A DNA stretch of 64,000 nucleotides from Thaumasiovibrio sp047250365 (GTDB taxonomy: Bacteria > Pseudomonadota > Gammaproteobacteria > Enterobacterales > Vibrionaceae). The notes beneath the pieces are model-generated. The model was given only the letters and a program-made list of their open reading frames with translations, was not told the origin of the DNA and ran no database searches. Where the stretch lies: NCBI RefSeq assembly GCF_047250365.1, contig NZ_JBLBVL010000002.1:434001-498000 (forward strand). Reading direction: 5' to 3'. Numbering within the stretch: position 1 is the stretch's first letter; each line of letters starts with the position of its first letter. Shown piece by piece: positions 25,087 to 34,826 of this stretch. The position numbers and the translations under genes were made by a program.

Positions 25087-26604
25087 TTACGGCCAGTAAG
25101 GCGGTATCGTCAAACTATTATCTCGAGTTTGGCGCATCGCATTCAGTAATGACATTTGCTTGCGGTTAACCCAACGCCGGATCTGTTCACGATCATCAGG
25201 TTCAGGTTGTTGATCAAGCAAGTTGGCAATCAAATCTAACTGTTGCAAGTCTTCGATGCCATGCAATAGATCGAACCATGGCAAACGAAACGCCTCACGA
25301 CGCTCAGGGTCATAAAGATGGGCAAAACATAGCCCAGTCAGTAAATTGCGTGACAAGTGAGCATACAGGCCAATATAGTCATCACTGCTAAACTGGCTAT
25401 CTAGTGGAAAGACTTCCAGCAGTTCTTGCCAAGATACCGAGAGCTGTTCGTCGGCAAATGGCTTAATCGGCCCTTCGAGTACATCGCGTGCCTTATCATC
25501 GAGCAGTGCTTGCCAACCACGACTTAATATCCATCGACTTAAATCGAGCAATAAGCTGCAATAACGGGCGGATTGAAATAGTACCCGCATCTCTTTGCTA
25601 TCCGGCAAACGTTTACAACGCTGCTTCAGCTGTTTTACCAGCGACTTTCGCACATCTATTTTGCGCAATTTATGGCCTTTATCAGCAATTAACTGCGCGA
25701 TACTCTCTGCTTCATCAAGCCACTGTAGCTCACCACGTAGCCACTCTAACTCTTGGCGGATAAGGGCACTGCCCCGCGCTGGAATAACATCAGCAAATAC
25801 AGACAGCGTTTGTTGAATCAGCTGCAACGCCTGTCTAACTTCATACAGCGCTCGTTCTTCTTGTCGCTCAAAGAAAATTTGCTCATGATAATGCCAATGT
25901 GCCAATGCATGCTCAAGACTACTGACGAACACTTGCTCTACTCGCGTTTCACTCGCGACATCGAGCAAGGGCAGTGGTTTAATCTTATCGCCAGCATAGT
26001 TGGCCGCTAAACGATAACCACGCGCCGCCTTGCTTAAATTACCTAGCCGCATTCCACCTTCTGCACAGAGTTGACGAGCTAGCGAAAACAGTGCTTCCGC
26101 TTGTCCCGATTTCAACTCTAACTCGACTTCGCAAATAGGGTCGGTTTTATCACCAGCAATCACTTCGCCAACATCGAAGGCAATTTCAACTTGGCTACCA
26201 TCATCGAGTGCTACCAACCATTGCTGACGAGTAAAGTTGGTGGAAAAAATTGGTTGTAGCTCGGCTTGTAATTGCGCCACATTTAAAGTGTCTGGCCATG
26301 CATCCTTCGGGTGAAGGGAGAGGTCAATCGCATCACCCACTAACTCCGCATTATACTCAGGGCGTTGATGCAAACCGGCCACAACGCGTCCAGCCGTCTT
26401 AAGTGTCTGCACCGATACATCGTCAAAGCGGCGAATACGCAATCCTATATCGTGTTGGCGCAGCTGTTTATCTGGAGTATCAAAATAAATATTCCCCAGT
26501 TCACGTCGCGCCTGCTGCAATATCTTTAACTGTTCGATTTTCTTCGTTAAAATATCTGAAAAGTGCTCTGAAACAAAGAGTTTCAGCTCTATCTCGGTTT
26601 CCAT
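25087..26604 (-). CDS. ygiF: Inorganic triphosphatase, CYTH-CHAD protein YgiF
   Basis: A 505-aa two-domain protein. The N-terminal CYTH domain begins with the signature METEIELKL (ExExK) and contains the beta-tunnel motifs GLRIRRFDD and EVELELKSG; the C-terminal CHAD domain is helical with conserved His/Arg. The E. coli relative hydrolyses inorganic triphosphate. It is longer than E. coli YgiF (433 aa). ATG 26604 places the CYTH motif at the N-terminus as in the family. It is divergent from the phosphate uptake pair, so a phosphate or polyphosphate theme is possible but unproven. Confidence 0.9.
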   Translation of the reverse strand: METEIELKLFVSEHFSDILTKKIEQLKILQQARRELGNIYFDTPDKQLRQHDIGLRIRRFDDVSVQTLKTAGRVVAGLHQRPEYNAELVGDAIDLSLHPKDAWPDTLNVAQLQAELQPIFSTNFTRQQWLVALDDGSQVEIAFDVGEVIAGDKTDPICEVELELKSGQAEALFSLARQLCAEGGMRLGNLSKAARGYRLAANYAGDKIKPLPLLDVASETRVEQVFVSSLEHALAHWHYHEQIFFERQEERALYEVRQALQLIQQTLSVFADVIPARGSALIRQELEWLRGELQWLDEAESIAQLIADKGHKLRKIDVRKSLVKQLKQRCKRLPDSKEMRVLFQSARYCSLLLDLSRWILSRGWQALLDDKARDVLEGPIKPFADEQLSVSWQELLEVFPLDSQFSSDDYIGLYAHLSRNLLTGLCFAHLYDPERREAFRLPWFDLLHGIEDLQQLDLIANLLDQQPEPDDREQIRRWVNRKQMSLLNAMRQTRDNSLTIPPYWP

Positions 26605-26784
26605 ACGTAACCCTATAAAACGTGTCACTTCAAGAATATGGGTAAAGTTTCTTCACGGCAAGCCGAAAATTACGCTATGTATAGACATGAAAATGTTTTT
26701 CTTGGCGGCGACCTTGAGTTACCATTCGCCGCTTAAAACCATCGCTTATATTTTAGCCTTACGGCCTATTAAGGTGTGATCTCC

Positions 26785-27465
26785 ATGCCAGTACATACAA
26801 TTATGGGATTATTTGCAAAATCCCCACTAACGCCACTTCAGGATCATGTCACAAAAGTACATGCCTGTTGTGAACAACTTATCCCATTTTTCACAGCGTG
26901 TCATGACGGTGATTGGGAGGCTGCTGAAAAACTGCGAGCTAAGATCTCTCGTCTCGAAAAAGACGCTGATCAGCTAAAACGAGAAATTCGTTTAAGCCTA
27001 CCTCGTGGTTTGTTCATGCCAGTTGACCGCACTGATATGCTCAGTCTGCTGACTCAACAAGACAAACTCGCCAATATCGCTAAAGATATTGCTGGGCGCG
27101 TTTACGGACGTCAGTTAAAAATCCCTTCTGAAATGTATCCTGACTTTATTGTCTATGTGCAGCGTTGTTTAGATTCTGCGAAACAAGCCAAGAAAGTTAT
27201 TCATGAACTCGATGAACTGCTTGAAACAGGATTCAAAGGACGTGAAGTTGCTTTAGTTGAAGAGATGATCCATCAGCTTGATGTCATTGAAGATGATACT
27301 GATACGATGCAAATCAATTTACGCCAGCAACTGCTAGCAATTGAAGCTAACCACAATCCTGTGGATGTCATGTTCCTTTATAAAATCCTCGAGTGGGTTG
27401 GCGAAATCGCTGACCAAGCCCAACGTGTGGGTTCACGACTCGAACTGATGTTGTCACGCGCGTAG
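26785..27465 (+). CDS. PhoU-like DUF47/TIGR00153 protein
   Basis: A 226-aa all-helical PhoU-like protein of the DUF47 family that is generally found beside Pit phosphate transporters. The N-terminus MPVHTIMGLFAKSPLTPLQDHV and the helical repeats (RLEKDADQLKREIRL, DTDTMQINLRQQL) are typical. ATG 26785 follows AAGGTG; a GTG at 26776 is a less likely start. It lies 28 bp before pitA, so the two form an operon. It probably regulates phosphate transport, known for the family only by context. Confidence 0.88.
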   Translation: MPVHTIMGLFAKSPLTPLQDHVTKVHACCEQLIPFFTACHDGDWEAAEKLRAKISRLEKDADQLKREIRLSLPRGLFMPVDRTDMLSLLTQQDKLANIAKDIAGRVYGRQLKIPSEMYPDFIVYVQRCLDSAKQAKKVIHELDELLETGFKGREVALVEEMIHQLDVIEDDTDTMQINLRQQLLAIEANHNPVDVMFLYKILEWVGEIADQAQRVGSRLELMLSRA

Positions 27466-27493
27466 TCGTGTTCAGAAAATAGGTTATTTAACA

Positions 27494-28762
27494 ATGGAAA
27501 TTTTGTCTCAGTACGGCACGCTACTCATTTTAGTGGCGGCGTTGTTTGGTTTTCTTATGGCTGTTGGTATCGGTGCAAACGATGTTGCCAACGCCATGGG
27601 TACGTCGGTCGGCTCTAAAGCGCTGACGGTCAAACAAGCCATTCTAATTGCTATGGTCTTCGAATTTGCGGGTGCATACCTAGCAGGTGGCGAGGTGACG
27701 GATACCATCCGTCGTGGCGTTATCGATACTGATCTCTTTGCCCATCAGCCTGATGTTCTTGTCTTTGGTATGATGTCAGCACTGCTCGCTGCGGGTACTT
27801 GGTTGATCATGGCATCTGTCATGGGCTGGCCAGTATCAACAACACACTCTATTATCGGTGCGATTATCGGTTTTGCTTGTGTTTCTGTTGGTACAGAAGC
27901 CGTAGACTGGAGCTCAGTGCAAGGGATCGTCGGCAGTTGGCTGATTACTCCGTTTATCTCTGGTTTGTTTGCTTACTTTATCTTTGTCAGCGCCCAACGC
28001 CTGATCTTTGATACCGCAAACCCACTGGATAACGCTAAGCGCTACGTACCTGCTTACATGTTCCTTACTACATTGGTGATCGCGTTAGTTACGATCACAA
28101 AAGGTCTTAAGCATGTCGGTCTCCACCTCTCCACTGGAGAAGCTTGGATTGCAGCCATTATTGTCTCTTTCATCGTAATGGCAGTGGGTCACTCTTACAT
28201 CCAGCGTAAATATACCGATGACGGAACCGCTGTTGATAGCAACGGCTTTGCTGGTGTTGAACGTGTCTTTAGCCTATTAATGGTTATTACCGCTTGTGCG
28301 ATGGCTTTTGCTCACGGTTCAAACGATGTTGCAAACGCAATTGGTCCTCTGTCTGCCATTGTATCAACGGTACAAAACATGGGTGAAATTGCTGAGAAAA
28401 CTCGCATTGCTTGGTGGATCTTACCACTGGGTGGTGTTGGTATCGTGGTTGGCTTAGCCACACTTGGACACAAAGTAATGGCAACGGTTGGTACGGGTAT
28501 TACCGAGCTAACACCAAGCCGTGGCTTTGCTGCTCAGCTCGCAACTGCCTCTACGGTTGTTCTTGCCTCTGGTACTGGTCTGCCAATCTCAACCACACAA
28601 ACATTGGTTGGTGCTGTACTTGGTGTTGGCTTTGCCCGTGGTATTGCTGCACTGAACCTTGGCGTAGTGAGAAATATCGTCGTGTCTTGGGTCATCACCC
28701 TTCCAGCAGGCGCACTTCTAGCAGTCATATTCTTTAAGATTATGCAAGTCATGTTTGGTTAA
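27494..28762 (+). CDS. pitA: Low-affinity inorganic phosphate transporter (Pit family)
   Basis: A 422-aa inner-membrane symporter of metal-phosphate. The two inverted Pit signatures are GIGANDVANAMGTSVGSKAL near residue 23 and FAHGSNDVANAIGPLSAI near residue 272, each in a half with several membrane helices. It lacks the long central cytoplasmic loop of E. coli PitA (499 aa), which is common in vibrios. The upstream DUF47 gene is its usual partner. Confidence 0.94.
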   Translation: MEILSQYGTLLILVAALFGFLMAVGIGANDVANAMGTSVGSKALTVKQAILIAMVFEFAGAYLAGGEVTDTIRRGVIDTDLFAHQPDVLVFGMMSALLAAGTWLIMASVMGWPVSTTHSIIGAIIGFACVSVGTEAVDWSSVQGIVGSWLITPFISGLFAYFIFVSAQRLIFDTANPLDNAKRYVPAYMFLTTLVIALVTITKGLKHVGLHLSTGEAWIAAIIVSFIVMAVGHSYIQRKYTDDGTAVDSNGFAGVERVFSLLMVITACAMAFAHGSNDVANAIGPLSAIVSTVQNMGEIAEKTRIAWWILPLGGVGIVVGLATLGHKVMATVGTGITELTPSRGFAAQLATASTVVLASGTGLPISTTQTLVGAVLGVGFARGIAALNLGVVRNIVVSWVITLPAGALLAVIFFKIMQVMFG

Positions 28763-28780
28763 GTAGTGATATACCGCTAA

Positions 28781-28803
28781 AGAGAGGGGGACGCCCCCTC
28801 TCT
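28781..28803 (+). terminator. GC-rich hairpin after pitA
   Basis: A perfect 10-bp stem AGAGAGGGGG/CCCCCTCTCT with a 3-nt loop lies 18 bp after the pitA stop. It lacks a T-tract, so it may stabilise the mRNA end or act as a weak terminator. Confidence 0.45.
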
Positions 28804-28883
28804 AGTGTTGCACCCTCTGCATAAACTTCTTACTATCACCCTCTCATTTAATACTATAATTCCGATTCGTTAAGGATCCTGAA

Positions 28884-29492
28884 GTGAAGAATTTCATTCG
28901 CCTCATTATTTTGGCTTGCGCAATTTCCACCCCTGTTCATGCTCAACAGACCCGTTATATCTCTGACGATCTGCACACCTACATGCACTCAGGCCCGGGA
29001 ACGCAATTTCGTATTATCGGCAGTGTCAATGCAGGGGCGAAAGTCACCCAGCATGAACACAGCGGTGATTACATCAAAATTACTGACTCTCGTGGCCGCA
29101 ATGGCTGGGTGAGTAAAGACTTTATAACCTCGCGCCCAGGCTTGAAAGAACGCATGCCAATGGTTGAGAAGGAGCTACAAGAGACCAAGGCTAAGTTGGC
29201 TAGTGCTCAGCAAGATGCCAATGCGCGTCATGCCAACTTAGAAAGCGCTTTGTTGCAAAGCAATACGCAAATTGAAGAACTGGAAACCGTTAACCAAACA
29301 CTGAGTGAGCAGCTAAGTAACACGAAAGCAGAAATGCGTGATATGCGAACCAAGCTCGACACCCAACACAATGACTTGCTTATGCGTTGGTTTATGCGTG
29401 GTGGCATGGTCGCTGGTGGAGGGTTGATGTTTGGTCTGATGCTTCCGCACGTTATGCCGCGCAAGAAAAAGAAACCAAACGGTTGGGCATAA
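28884..29492 (+). CDS. ygiM: SH3-domain membrane protein YgiM (TIGR04211)
   Basis: A 202-aa secreted and membrane-anchored protein. A signal peptide (cleavage near VHAQQ) leads to a bacterial SH3 domain (residues about 24-85: YISDDLHTYMHSGPGTQFRI...NGWVSKDF), then a coiled coil (about 90-165) and a C-terminal membrane helix ending in RKKKK. The order signal-SH3-coil-TM is that of YgiM/TIGR04211. The start is GTG with AAGGA upstream. E. coli ygiM neighbours cca; here the gspAB fusion gene lies between. Confidence 0.9.
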   Translation: MKNFIRLIILACAISTPVHAQQTRYISDDLHTYMHSGPGTQFRIIGSVNAGAKVTQHEHSGDYIKITDSRGRNGWVSKDFITSRPGLKERMPMVEKELQETKAKLASAQQDANARHANLESALLQSNTQIEELETVNQTLSEQLSNTKAEMRDMRTKLDTQHNDLLMRWFMRGGMVAGGGLMFGLMLPHVMPRKKKKPNGWA

Positions 29493-29512
29493 TCCCCACT
29501 CTGTAATTGATT

Positions 29513-29538
29513 AAGGCTTGCACAATGCAAGCCTTTTT
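29513..29538. terminator. Terminator between ygiM and gspAB
   Basis: AAGGCTTGCA pairs with TGCAAGCCTT around CAA and is followed by TTTTT on the plus strand, so it mainly serves ygiM. Confidence 0.85.
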
Positions 29539-29556
29539 GTTGCCGCGATTCTTTTG

Positions 29557-31734
29557 TTACCATTCAGAGAGGGCGGGTATCTCAAAGCGGTAGTTCTCAA
29601 AGGTCATCTCCACATGATTAGGCGCGATTTCCGCAATCACTAATCCTGGAGCCGCTTCATCCCCTTCAAACAATTCACGATTATTCACCTTCACCCAGCG
29701 TGCTTTCGCTGTCGATGCATAAATATGAGTTTGAAAATTCAAGGCTGGTATTCGCTGTTGCACACTCGCTGGTAACTGCCCAATCGGCACCGCTTCTGTC
29801 TCGCTTTGCAAAGAGCCATCCTGCTTAGCGATAGGGGCAGAAGTCGTCTCATTTAACGCAGTTTCAACCAGTTGAGCTAGCTCAGGAGATAGCTCTGACA
29901 GATCTAGCGTATCCAGCGATGATGATTCCGCTTGGGCTATTGCAACAGGAGCGTCCGAAGACGGCGTTGGAAGTTTGGAGAGCTGCGACGCCGTCGCTTG
30001 TGTCAACAACAGCGGCTCCCCGGCATCAATAAGAGGGTAAGGTGCAAATTGATAATTAGCACTGATACGTTCAATCTGACGACCTACCGGCATTAAGTCC
30101 GGACCTGAAAGCCTCAATGCGGACTGGAGCGACATCAGAGTCATTGGCCCAGGGATACCATCCGCTTGCAGGAGTTGATTGCGCTGGAAGCGCGCCACGC
30201 GCTCTCGCATCGCACTGTTAAGACTGTCCGTTTGTAGTGAGCGAACACCCAACACTAGCGCAAGACGCTGATCTAGCCATTGCACTGGCTCACCACGCTG
30301 GCCTGGCAAAATGACAGTATCACTGAAAGGCGGTTTCCATAACCACACGGCATCACCCGTCCAGTACTTCTCCAGCCACTGATAACTGACAGCAATGCGG
30401 TACCCATCAATCAATAACTCTGCTTGGCTATCATCCAGTGCATACAGAAGCGCCGATAGACGTTGTTGCTGCGAAGCCAGCGTCAGTACCGCAGGCTTGT
30501 CGATCATGCGTAATTGTGCCAAGGTAACTTGAGCGGTGTAACATTGAACCGCTGCACTCTCTAGCATCTGACAACTCGATTGTGGGTAAGTTAAAGCTAC
30601 CCCCCACAACTGCCCTAACACTTGTAGCGCATGCCTTGGCTCACCACGTAACGACCAAATGTCATCAGGATAAGCCATGGCCGGCGTCTCCGGTATCGCT
30701 GGTAAAGGCGTTTCAACCACAGCGATATTTACTGGTAATATTGGCGTCTCGACGGACGAGCCCTCCGTCAACACAACAGCACTCTGAGCCGGCGTTGAAA
30801 ATGCGGTATCCGCAGCCCATTGAGGCATCCAGTGATAGATCCCCCACCCCGTCGCGAGTAAAGCGACACCTACCGCCAGCATCACCGGTAAAACTGGCCG
30901 TTCACGTACAGGCTCAACACTGGCGGTTTGCCAATCAAGTACCTGCTCGCATGCCGTGCTAACAATGTCTGGCGTCACCATGCGCTGCCCTTTCTGGCAC
31001 GCAATCAGCATCGCCTTATCACACACCACATTGATTAAACGCGGGATCCCCAACGTTCGTTTGGCTACCACGGTCATCGCTTTGGGGTTAAACACGTCAT
31101 TCAAACAACCCACCGTTTGTAAGCGATATTGGATATAATGGGTTACCTCGGCCTCGGTCAACGGCAATAGGTGGTAACGCGAGGTGATACGCTGTGCCAA
31201 TTGGCGCAAATTATCTTGTTGAAGCAAGCGTTGTAATTCAGGCTGGCCAATCAATACGACCTTTAGTAGCTTGCGAGAGTCGGTTTCTAAATTCGTCAAT
31301 AAGCGCAACTGCTCAAGCACATCCGGCATCAGATGCTGTGCTTCATCGATAATTAGCACCGTTTGACGTCCGGCGGCATCATTTCTTTTCAGCTTTTCAT
31401 ATAACGCGTCCGTCAACTGCTTTAATGAGGGATCGGTTGGATAGGTCAACTGAAATTCATCACAAATGCTGGCAAGCAACTCCAATGCTGACAAGCTAGG
31501 ATTCATTAATATTGCGACCTCGGTACTCTCTTCTAGGCGAGCAATTAAGGCGCGCAGAACGGTTGTTTTACCTGTGCCGACTTCTCCGGTCAGTAGGGCA
31601 AAGCCGCCGCCATCGCCTAATCCGGATAGCATGTGATTGAGCGCTTCGCGATGACGCTCACTAAGAAATAGAAACCGAGCACTAGGAACAATCGTGAACG
31701 GCGACTCTTTCAGCGCGAAAAAATCCTTGTACAT
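29557..31734 (-). CDS. GspA-GspB fusion: type II secretion assembly ATPase
   Basis: A 725-aa protein combining two usually separate proteins. Residues 1-265 are an ExeA/GspA AAA ATPase with Walker A GEVGTGKT (50-57) and Walker B LIIDEAQHL. A membrane helix lies at about 281-303. A peptidoglycan-binding domain with RFQRNQLLQADGIPGPMTL lies at about 491-545. The C-terminal 65 residues (QTHIYASTAKARWVKVNNRE...) match the periplasmic domain of GspB/ExeB. GspAB binds peptidoglycan and helps place the type II secretin. I see no frameshift between the parts. The rest of the gsp operon lies outside the window. Confidence 0.82.
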   Translation of the reverse strand: MYKDFFALKESPFTIVPSARFLFLSERHREALNHMLSGLGDGGGFALLTGEVGTGKTTVLRALIARLEESTEVAILMNPSLSALELLASICDEFQLTYPTDPSLKQLTDALYEKLKRNDAAGRQTVLIIDEAQHLMPDVLEQLRLLTNLETDSRKLLKVVLIGQPELQRLLQQDNLRQLAQRITSRYHLLPLTEAEVTHYIQYRLQTVGCLNDVFNPKAMTVVAKRTLGIPRLINVVCDKAMLIACQKGQRMVTPDIVSTACEQVLDWQTASVEPVRERPVLPVMLAVGVALLATGWGIYHWMPQWAADTAFSTPAQSAVVLTEGSSVETPILPVNIAVVETPLPAIPETPAMAYPDDIWSLRGEPRHALQVLGQLWGVALTYPQSSCQMLESAAVQCYTAQVTLAQLRMIDKPAVLTLASQQQRLSALLYALDDSQAELLIDGYRIAVSYQWLEKYWTGDAVWLWKPPFSDTVILPGQRGEPVQWLDQRLALVLGVRSLQTDSLNSAMRERVARFQRNQLLQADGIPGPMTLMSLQSALRLSGPDLMPVGRQIERISANYQFAPYPLIDAGEPLLLTQATASQLSKLPTPSSDAPVAIAQAESSSLDTLDLSELSPELAQLVETALNETTSAPIAKQDGSLQSETEAVPIGQLPASVQQRIPALNFQTHIYASTAKARWVKVNNRELFEGDEAAPGLVIAEIAPNHVEMTFENYRFEIPALSEW

Positions 31735-31864
31735 AAACGCTTACCCGAGATAAACAAATGAAGATAATAGTGCCACAATATAGACAAGTTACATATTTTT
31801 GATCGCACTAAGTTGCGATACTAATTGCAATTTACCTAACCCCATACTTCAACATAGGACAATT

Positions 31865-33100
31865 ATGGACGTTTATCTTGTCGGCGGTGCAGTCCGTGAT
31901 GCACTACTCGGCTTACCGGTTAAAGATAAAGACTGGGTCGTCGTCGGCGCACACCCACAACAAATGCTTGATTTAGGCTTCACTCAAGTCGGCCAAGATT
32001 TCCCGGTTTTTTTACATCCCAAAACCAAGCAGGAACATGCACTGGCGCGCACAGAAAGAAAATCAGGCAAAGGCTATACCGGGTTTGAAGTCTATGCGGC
32101 GCCAGACGTCTCACTTGAGGAAGATTTGATCCGCCGCGATCTGACGATTAACGCCATCGCACAAGATAGCCAAGGTACACTTCACGATCCTTACGGTGGA
32201 ATTGAGGATCTTCAACAGCGTCGACTGCGCCATGTCTCTCCCGCCTTCAGCGAAGATCCTCTGCGCGTATTGCGCGTGGCCCGTTTCGCCGCTCGTTTTG
32301 CACCACAAGGCTTTACCATCGCCGCCGAAACACTCAATCTGATGACCCAGATGTCAGCCTCAGGAGAGCTCGACGCATTAACGTCTGAGCGGGTATGGCA
32401 AGAGTGGGAGAAAGCCCTTAGCAGCCCTCGCCCTGATATATTTATTGCCGTTCTGCGCCAGTGTGGCGCGTTAAAAACCGTCATGCCGGAGTTGGATGCC
32501 CTGTTCGGCGTCCCACAACCGCCGCAACACCACCCCGAAATCGATACCGGCATTCACACCTTATTGGTTGCAGAACAAGCCGCCACACTGAGTACAGATA
32601 CTATGGTGCGCTTTGCAGCCCAGCTTCATGACCTAGGTAAAGCGCTCACGGCAAAAGAGAACTGGCCGCGTCACCTTAAACATGAGCTGTTAGGCAAAGC
32701 CGCTGTGACCACCCTTTGTCAGCGATTAAAAGTACCGAACGAGTACCGTCAATTAGCCGTGATTGTCTGCACAGAGCATACCAACGTCCATCGCGCATTC
32801 GAACTGCGTCCAGACACCATTATTAAGCTATTTGATCGCATCGATGTCTGGCGTAGGCCGGAACGGCTTGAGCAGCTCTTAACGGCAGCAAAAGCGGATT
32901 GTCGAGGAAGGACAGGACTTGAGGACGCACCATATCCGCAAAAAGCGTATTTACTCGCCTGTTTTAATGCCGCTGTCGCCGTAACGGTTCAGCCAATCAT
33001 TGCCGCTGGATTTAAAGGCGCTGAGATTAGAGCGGAGCTAGGCAGGCAGCGTGCTGAAGCTGTCGCAGAAATAAAAGCCCATTCTACGTCAGCGGATTAG
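31865..33100 (+). CDS. cca: Multifunctional CCA-adding tRNA nucleotidyltransferase
   Basis: A 411-aa enzyme that builds or repairs the tRNA 3' CCA end. The class II nucleotidyltransferase head shows YLVGGAVRDALLG and the metal motif KDKDWVVVG, followed by RRDLTINAIAQD. The C-terminal HD phosphohydrolase domain has FAAQLHDLGKALT. ATG 31865 follows an AGGA; the ORF extension to 31799 is not supported. Length equals the E. coli enzyme. It is divergent from gspAB. Confidence 0.96.
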   Translation: MDVYLVGGAVRDALLGLPVKDKDWVVVGAHPQQMLDLGFTQVGQDFPVFLHPKTKQEHALARTERKSGKGYTGFEVYAAPDVSLEEDLIRRDLTINAIAQDSQGTLHDPYGGIEDLQQRRLRHVSPAFSEDPLRVLRVARFAARFAPQGFTIAAETLNLMTQMSASGELDALTSERVWQEWEKALSSPRPDIFIAVLRQCGALKTVMPELDALFGVPQPPQHHPEIDTGIHTLLVAEQAATLSTDTMVRFAAQLHDLGKALTAKENWPRHLKHELLGKAAVTTLCQRLKVPNEYRQLAVIVCTEHTNVHRAFELRPDTIIKLFDRIDVWRRPERLEQLLTAAKADCRGRTGLEDAPYPQKAYLLACFNAAVAVTVQPIIAAGFKGAEIRAELGRQRAEAVAEIKAHSTSAD

Positions 33101-33114
33101 GAAATAAGTATTTA

Positions 33115-33144
33115 CTAGGCAGGCTACCATTCTAGCCTGCCTAG
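33115..33144. terminator. Palindromic hairpin between cca and uppP
   Basis: A perfect 12-bp stem CTAGGCAGGCTA/TAGCCTGCCTAG with a 6-nt loop lies between converging genes. There is no T-run, so it may be a factor-aided or weak terminator. Confidence 0.5.
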
Positions 33145-33159
33145 GTTCATACATTACAA

Positions 33160-33966
33160 TTAGCTAGCCATCATTAGAAACGCAAATAAGAATGCGCCTA
33201 GGCCAAGACGGTAGATCACAAAAGGCAACATTCCCAAGTGCGTCACCAATTTCAGGAAGTAGTGAATACAAGCGTATGCACTCACAAACGAGACAGCAAT
33301 ACCGATCAATAGGGGGCCCAGTTCGATTGGTGCACCAACAGAGACTGACTTCATGGTGAGGTATCCACCTGCGGCAAGGATAATTGGCATCGACATTAAA
33401 AAAGAAAAACGCGCCGCTGCTTCACGGGTGAACCCCAGATAGAGTGCCGCGGTCATCGTTGCACCTGAACGTGATGTGCCTGGGATCATCGCTGCGGCTT
33501 GTGCAAAACCGATGAATAGCGCTTTCTTCCAGGTCACTTGATATTCGGTTTGCTGCTGCAGTGAGTGCTTGTCGGCCCACCACAGCAATAAGCCAAACAA
33601 TATCGTCGTACAGGCAATCACGTACGGCGAGCGCAAATACAAATCAATAATATCATCTAAAAACAGCCCCAAAATCCCAGCTGGCAGTGTCGCCACGATA
33701 ATGATCCAAGCCAATTTGGCTTCCGGGCTACGCTCGCCCTTAAACATAGAACCTAGCCAAGAAGACAGTAAGGCGACCACTTCCTTTCGAAAATAAATCA
33801 TTACCGCAGCCAAGCTGCCCACATGAACCGCTACATCAAAGGCCAAACCTTGGTCATCCCAGCCTAGCAAGGCTGATGGCAAGATAAGGTGGGCAGAGCT
33901 CGATATCGGCAAAAACTCCGTCAATCCCTGAATTAATGCCAATACCATCGCTTCAATTACGCTCAT
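33160..33966 (-). CDS. uppP: Undecaprenyl-diphosphatase
   Basis: A 268-aa polytopic membrane enzyme that recycles undecaprenyl diphosphate for cell-wall and LPS synthesis and gives low-level bacitracin resistance. Signature motifs are the N-terminal QGLTEFLPISSSAHLIL and the central PGTSRSGATM, both catalytic. The length matches BacA/UppP (273 aa in E. coli). It is followed upstream on the same strand by folK, 15 bp away, so the three genes folB-folK-uppP can be co-transcribed. Confidence 0.96.
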   Translation of the reverse strand: MSVIEAMVLALIQGLTEFLPISSSAHLILPSALLGWDDQGLAFDVAVHVGSLAAVMIYFRKEVVALLSSWLGSMFKGERSPEAKLAWIIIVATLPAGILGLFLDDIIDLYLRSPYVIACTTILFGLLLWWADKHSLQQQTEYQVTWKKALFIGFAQAAAMIPGTSRSGATMTAALYLGFTREAAARFSFLMSMPIILAAGGYLTMKSVSVGAPIELGPLLIGIAVSFVSAYACIHYFLKLVTHLGMLPFVIYRLGLGAFLFAFLMMAS

Positions 33967-33981
33967 TTGTTTCCCTTTTCT

Positions 33982-34473
33982 CTAAATTATAAAATCGACA
34001 GGCCAAAGCTGCTGGTGTCGCATCACTGCGCGTTTTGAATGCTGTTGCCAGAGCTGCGCCAATGTTTGCTGTTCAGTGCAGACGATAAAGTCAGGCGCTA
34101 GCTCACTCAAAGGGCGTAAAACAAACGCAAATTTATGTAAATCCTCACGGGGCTTCATGCTGTGCCCGGAAGCCTCACTAAAAATAATGATATCCAAATC
34201 CAAACAGCGCTGACGCACCCCGTCAGCGTGCCTAGATGGTTCATAACGCTGCTCAATCTGTTTTAATCTGTTGCGTAAACTAACAACATTCAATGACGTT
34301 TTAATTTCAGCAATAAAATTGAAATAGTTATTGCCACTGTAACCGACTGCTTGCGCTTCATACACCATTGAAAATCGAGCATTTCGATCCAGTTCACGTA
34401 GGGCTTGCGCCCCTAAGCGAGCATGTTTCTCACGCTCAATGTTTGTCCCGACACTAATAAACGCACGGTTCAC
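33982..34473 (-). CDS. folK: 2-amino-4-hydroxy-6-hydroxymethyldihydropteridine pyrophosphokinase (HPPK-like)
   Basis: A 163-aa HPPK-family protein of folate synthesis. It has the N-terminal ISVGTNIEREKH, the signature RCLDLDIIIF and the FVLRPLSELAPDF block. The usual basic RxxRW-like loop is short and it is atypical compared with E. coli FolK, so it may be a second, folB-linked paralogue. GTG is the start and overlaps the folB TAG stop by one base (TAGTG), showing coupling. A main folK could be elsewhere in the genome. Confidence 0.8.
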   Translation of the reverse strand: MNRAFISVGTNIEREKHARLGAQALRELDRNARFSMVYEAQAVGYSGNNYFNFIAEIKTSLNVVSLRNRLKQIEQRYEPSRHADGVRQRCLDLDIIIFSEASGHSMKPREDLHKFAFVLRPLSELAPDFIVCTEQQTLAQLWQQHSKRAVMRHQQLWPVDFII

Positions 34474-34826
34474 TACCGTTTTCCACGCTCAATACAGACA
34501 CCAACACTGCGCGCATTCACCACTGCACCCGGCTTTCTTAACTGAATTTTTACCCAAGGCACATTAAAAGACGTCATGATCAACGCTGCCACCTCTTCTG
34601 CAACGCGTTCTACCAATAAAAAGCGCCCTGCTGTAATGAATTGGGTGACGGCCTGACTCACTTGCGCATAATCGAGCGCATCAGCAACATCATCACTACC
34701 ACCAGCAGCTCGGTTGTCATGAGCCATCTCGATATCAAGCACTAACTTCTGCTTAATCTCCTGCTCCCAGTCATACACACCAATCGTTGTAATGACCTCA
34801 AGCTGTTCAATAAAAACCGTATCCAC
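34473..34826 (-). CDS. folB: Dihydroneopterin aldolase
   Basis: A 117-aa enzyme that splits dihydroneopterin in folate synthesis. The family core is VFIEQLEVITTIGVYDWEQ with the active-site Glu, followed by DALDYAQVSQAV and the C-terminal LRKPGAVVNARSVGV. I favour GTG 34826, which has GGAG nine bases upstream and begins at the conserved VFIEQL; GTG 34841 would add five residues. It overlaps folK by one base and is divergent from plsY. Confidence 0.92.
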   Translation of the reverse strand: MDTVFIEQLEVITTIGVYDWEQEIKQKLVLDIEMAHDNRAAGGSDDVADALDYAQVSQAVTQFITAGRFLLVERVAEEVAALIMTSFNVPWVKIQLRKPGAVVNARSVGVCIERGKR

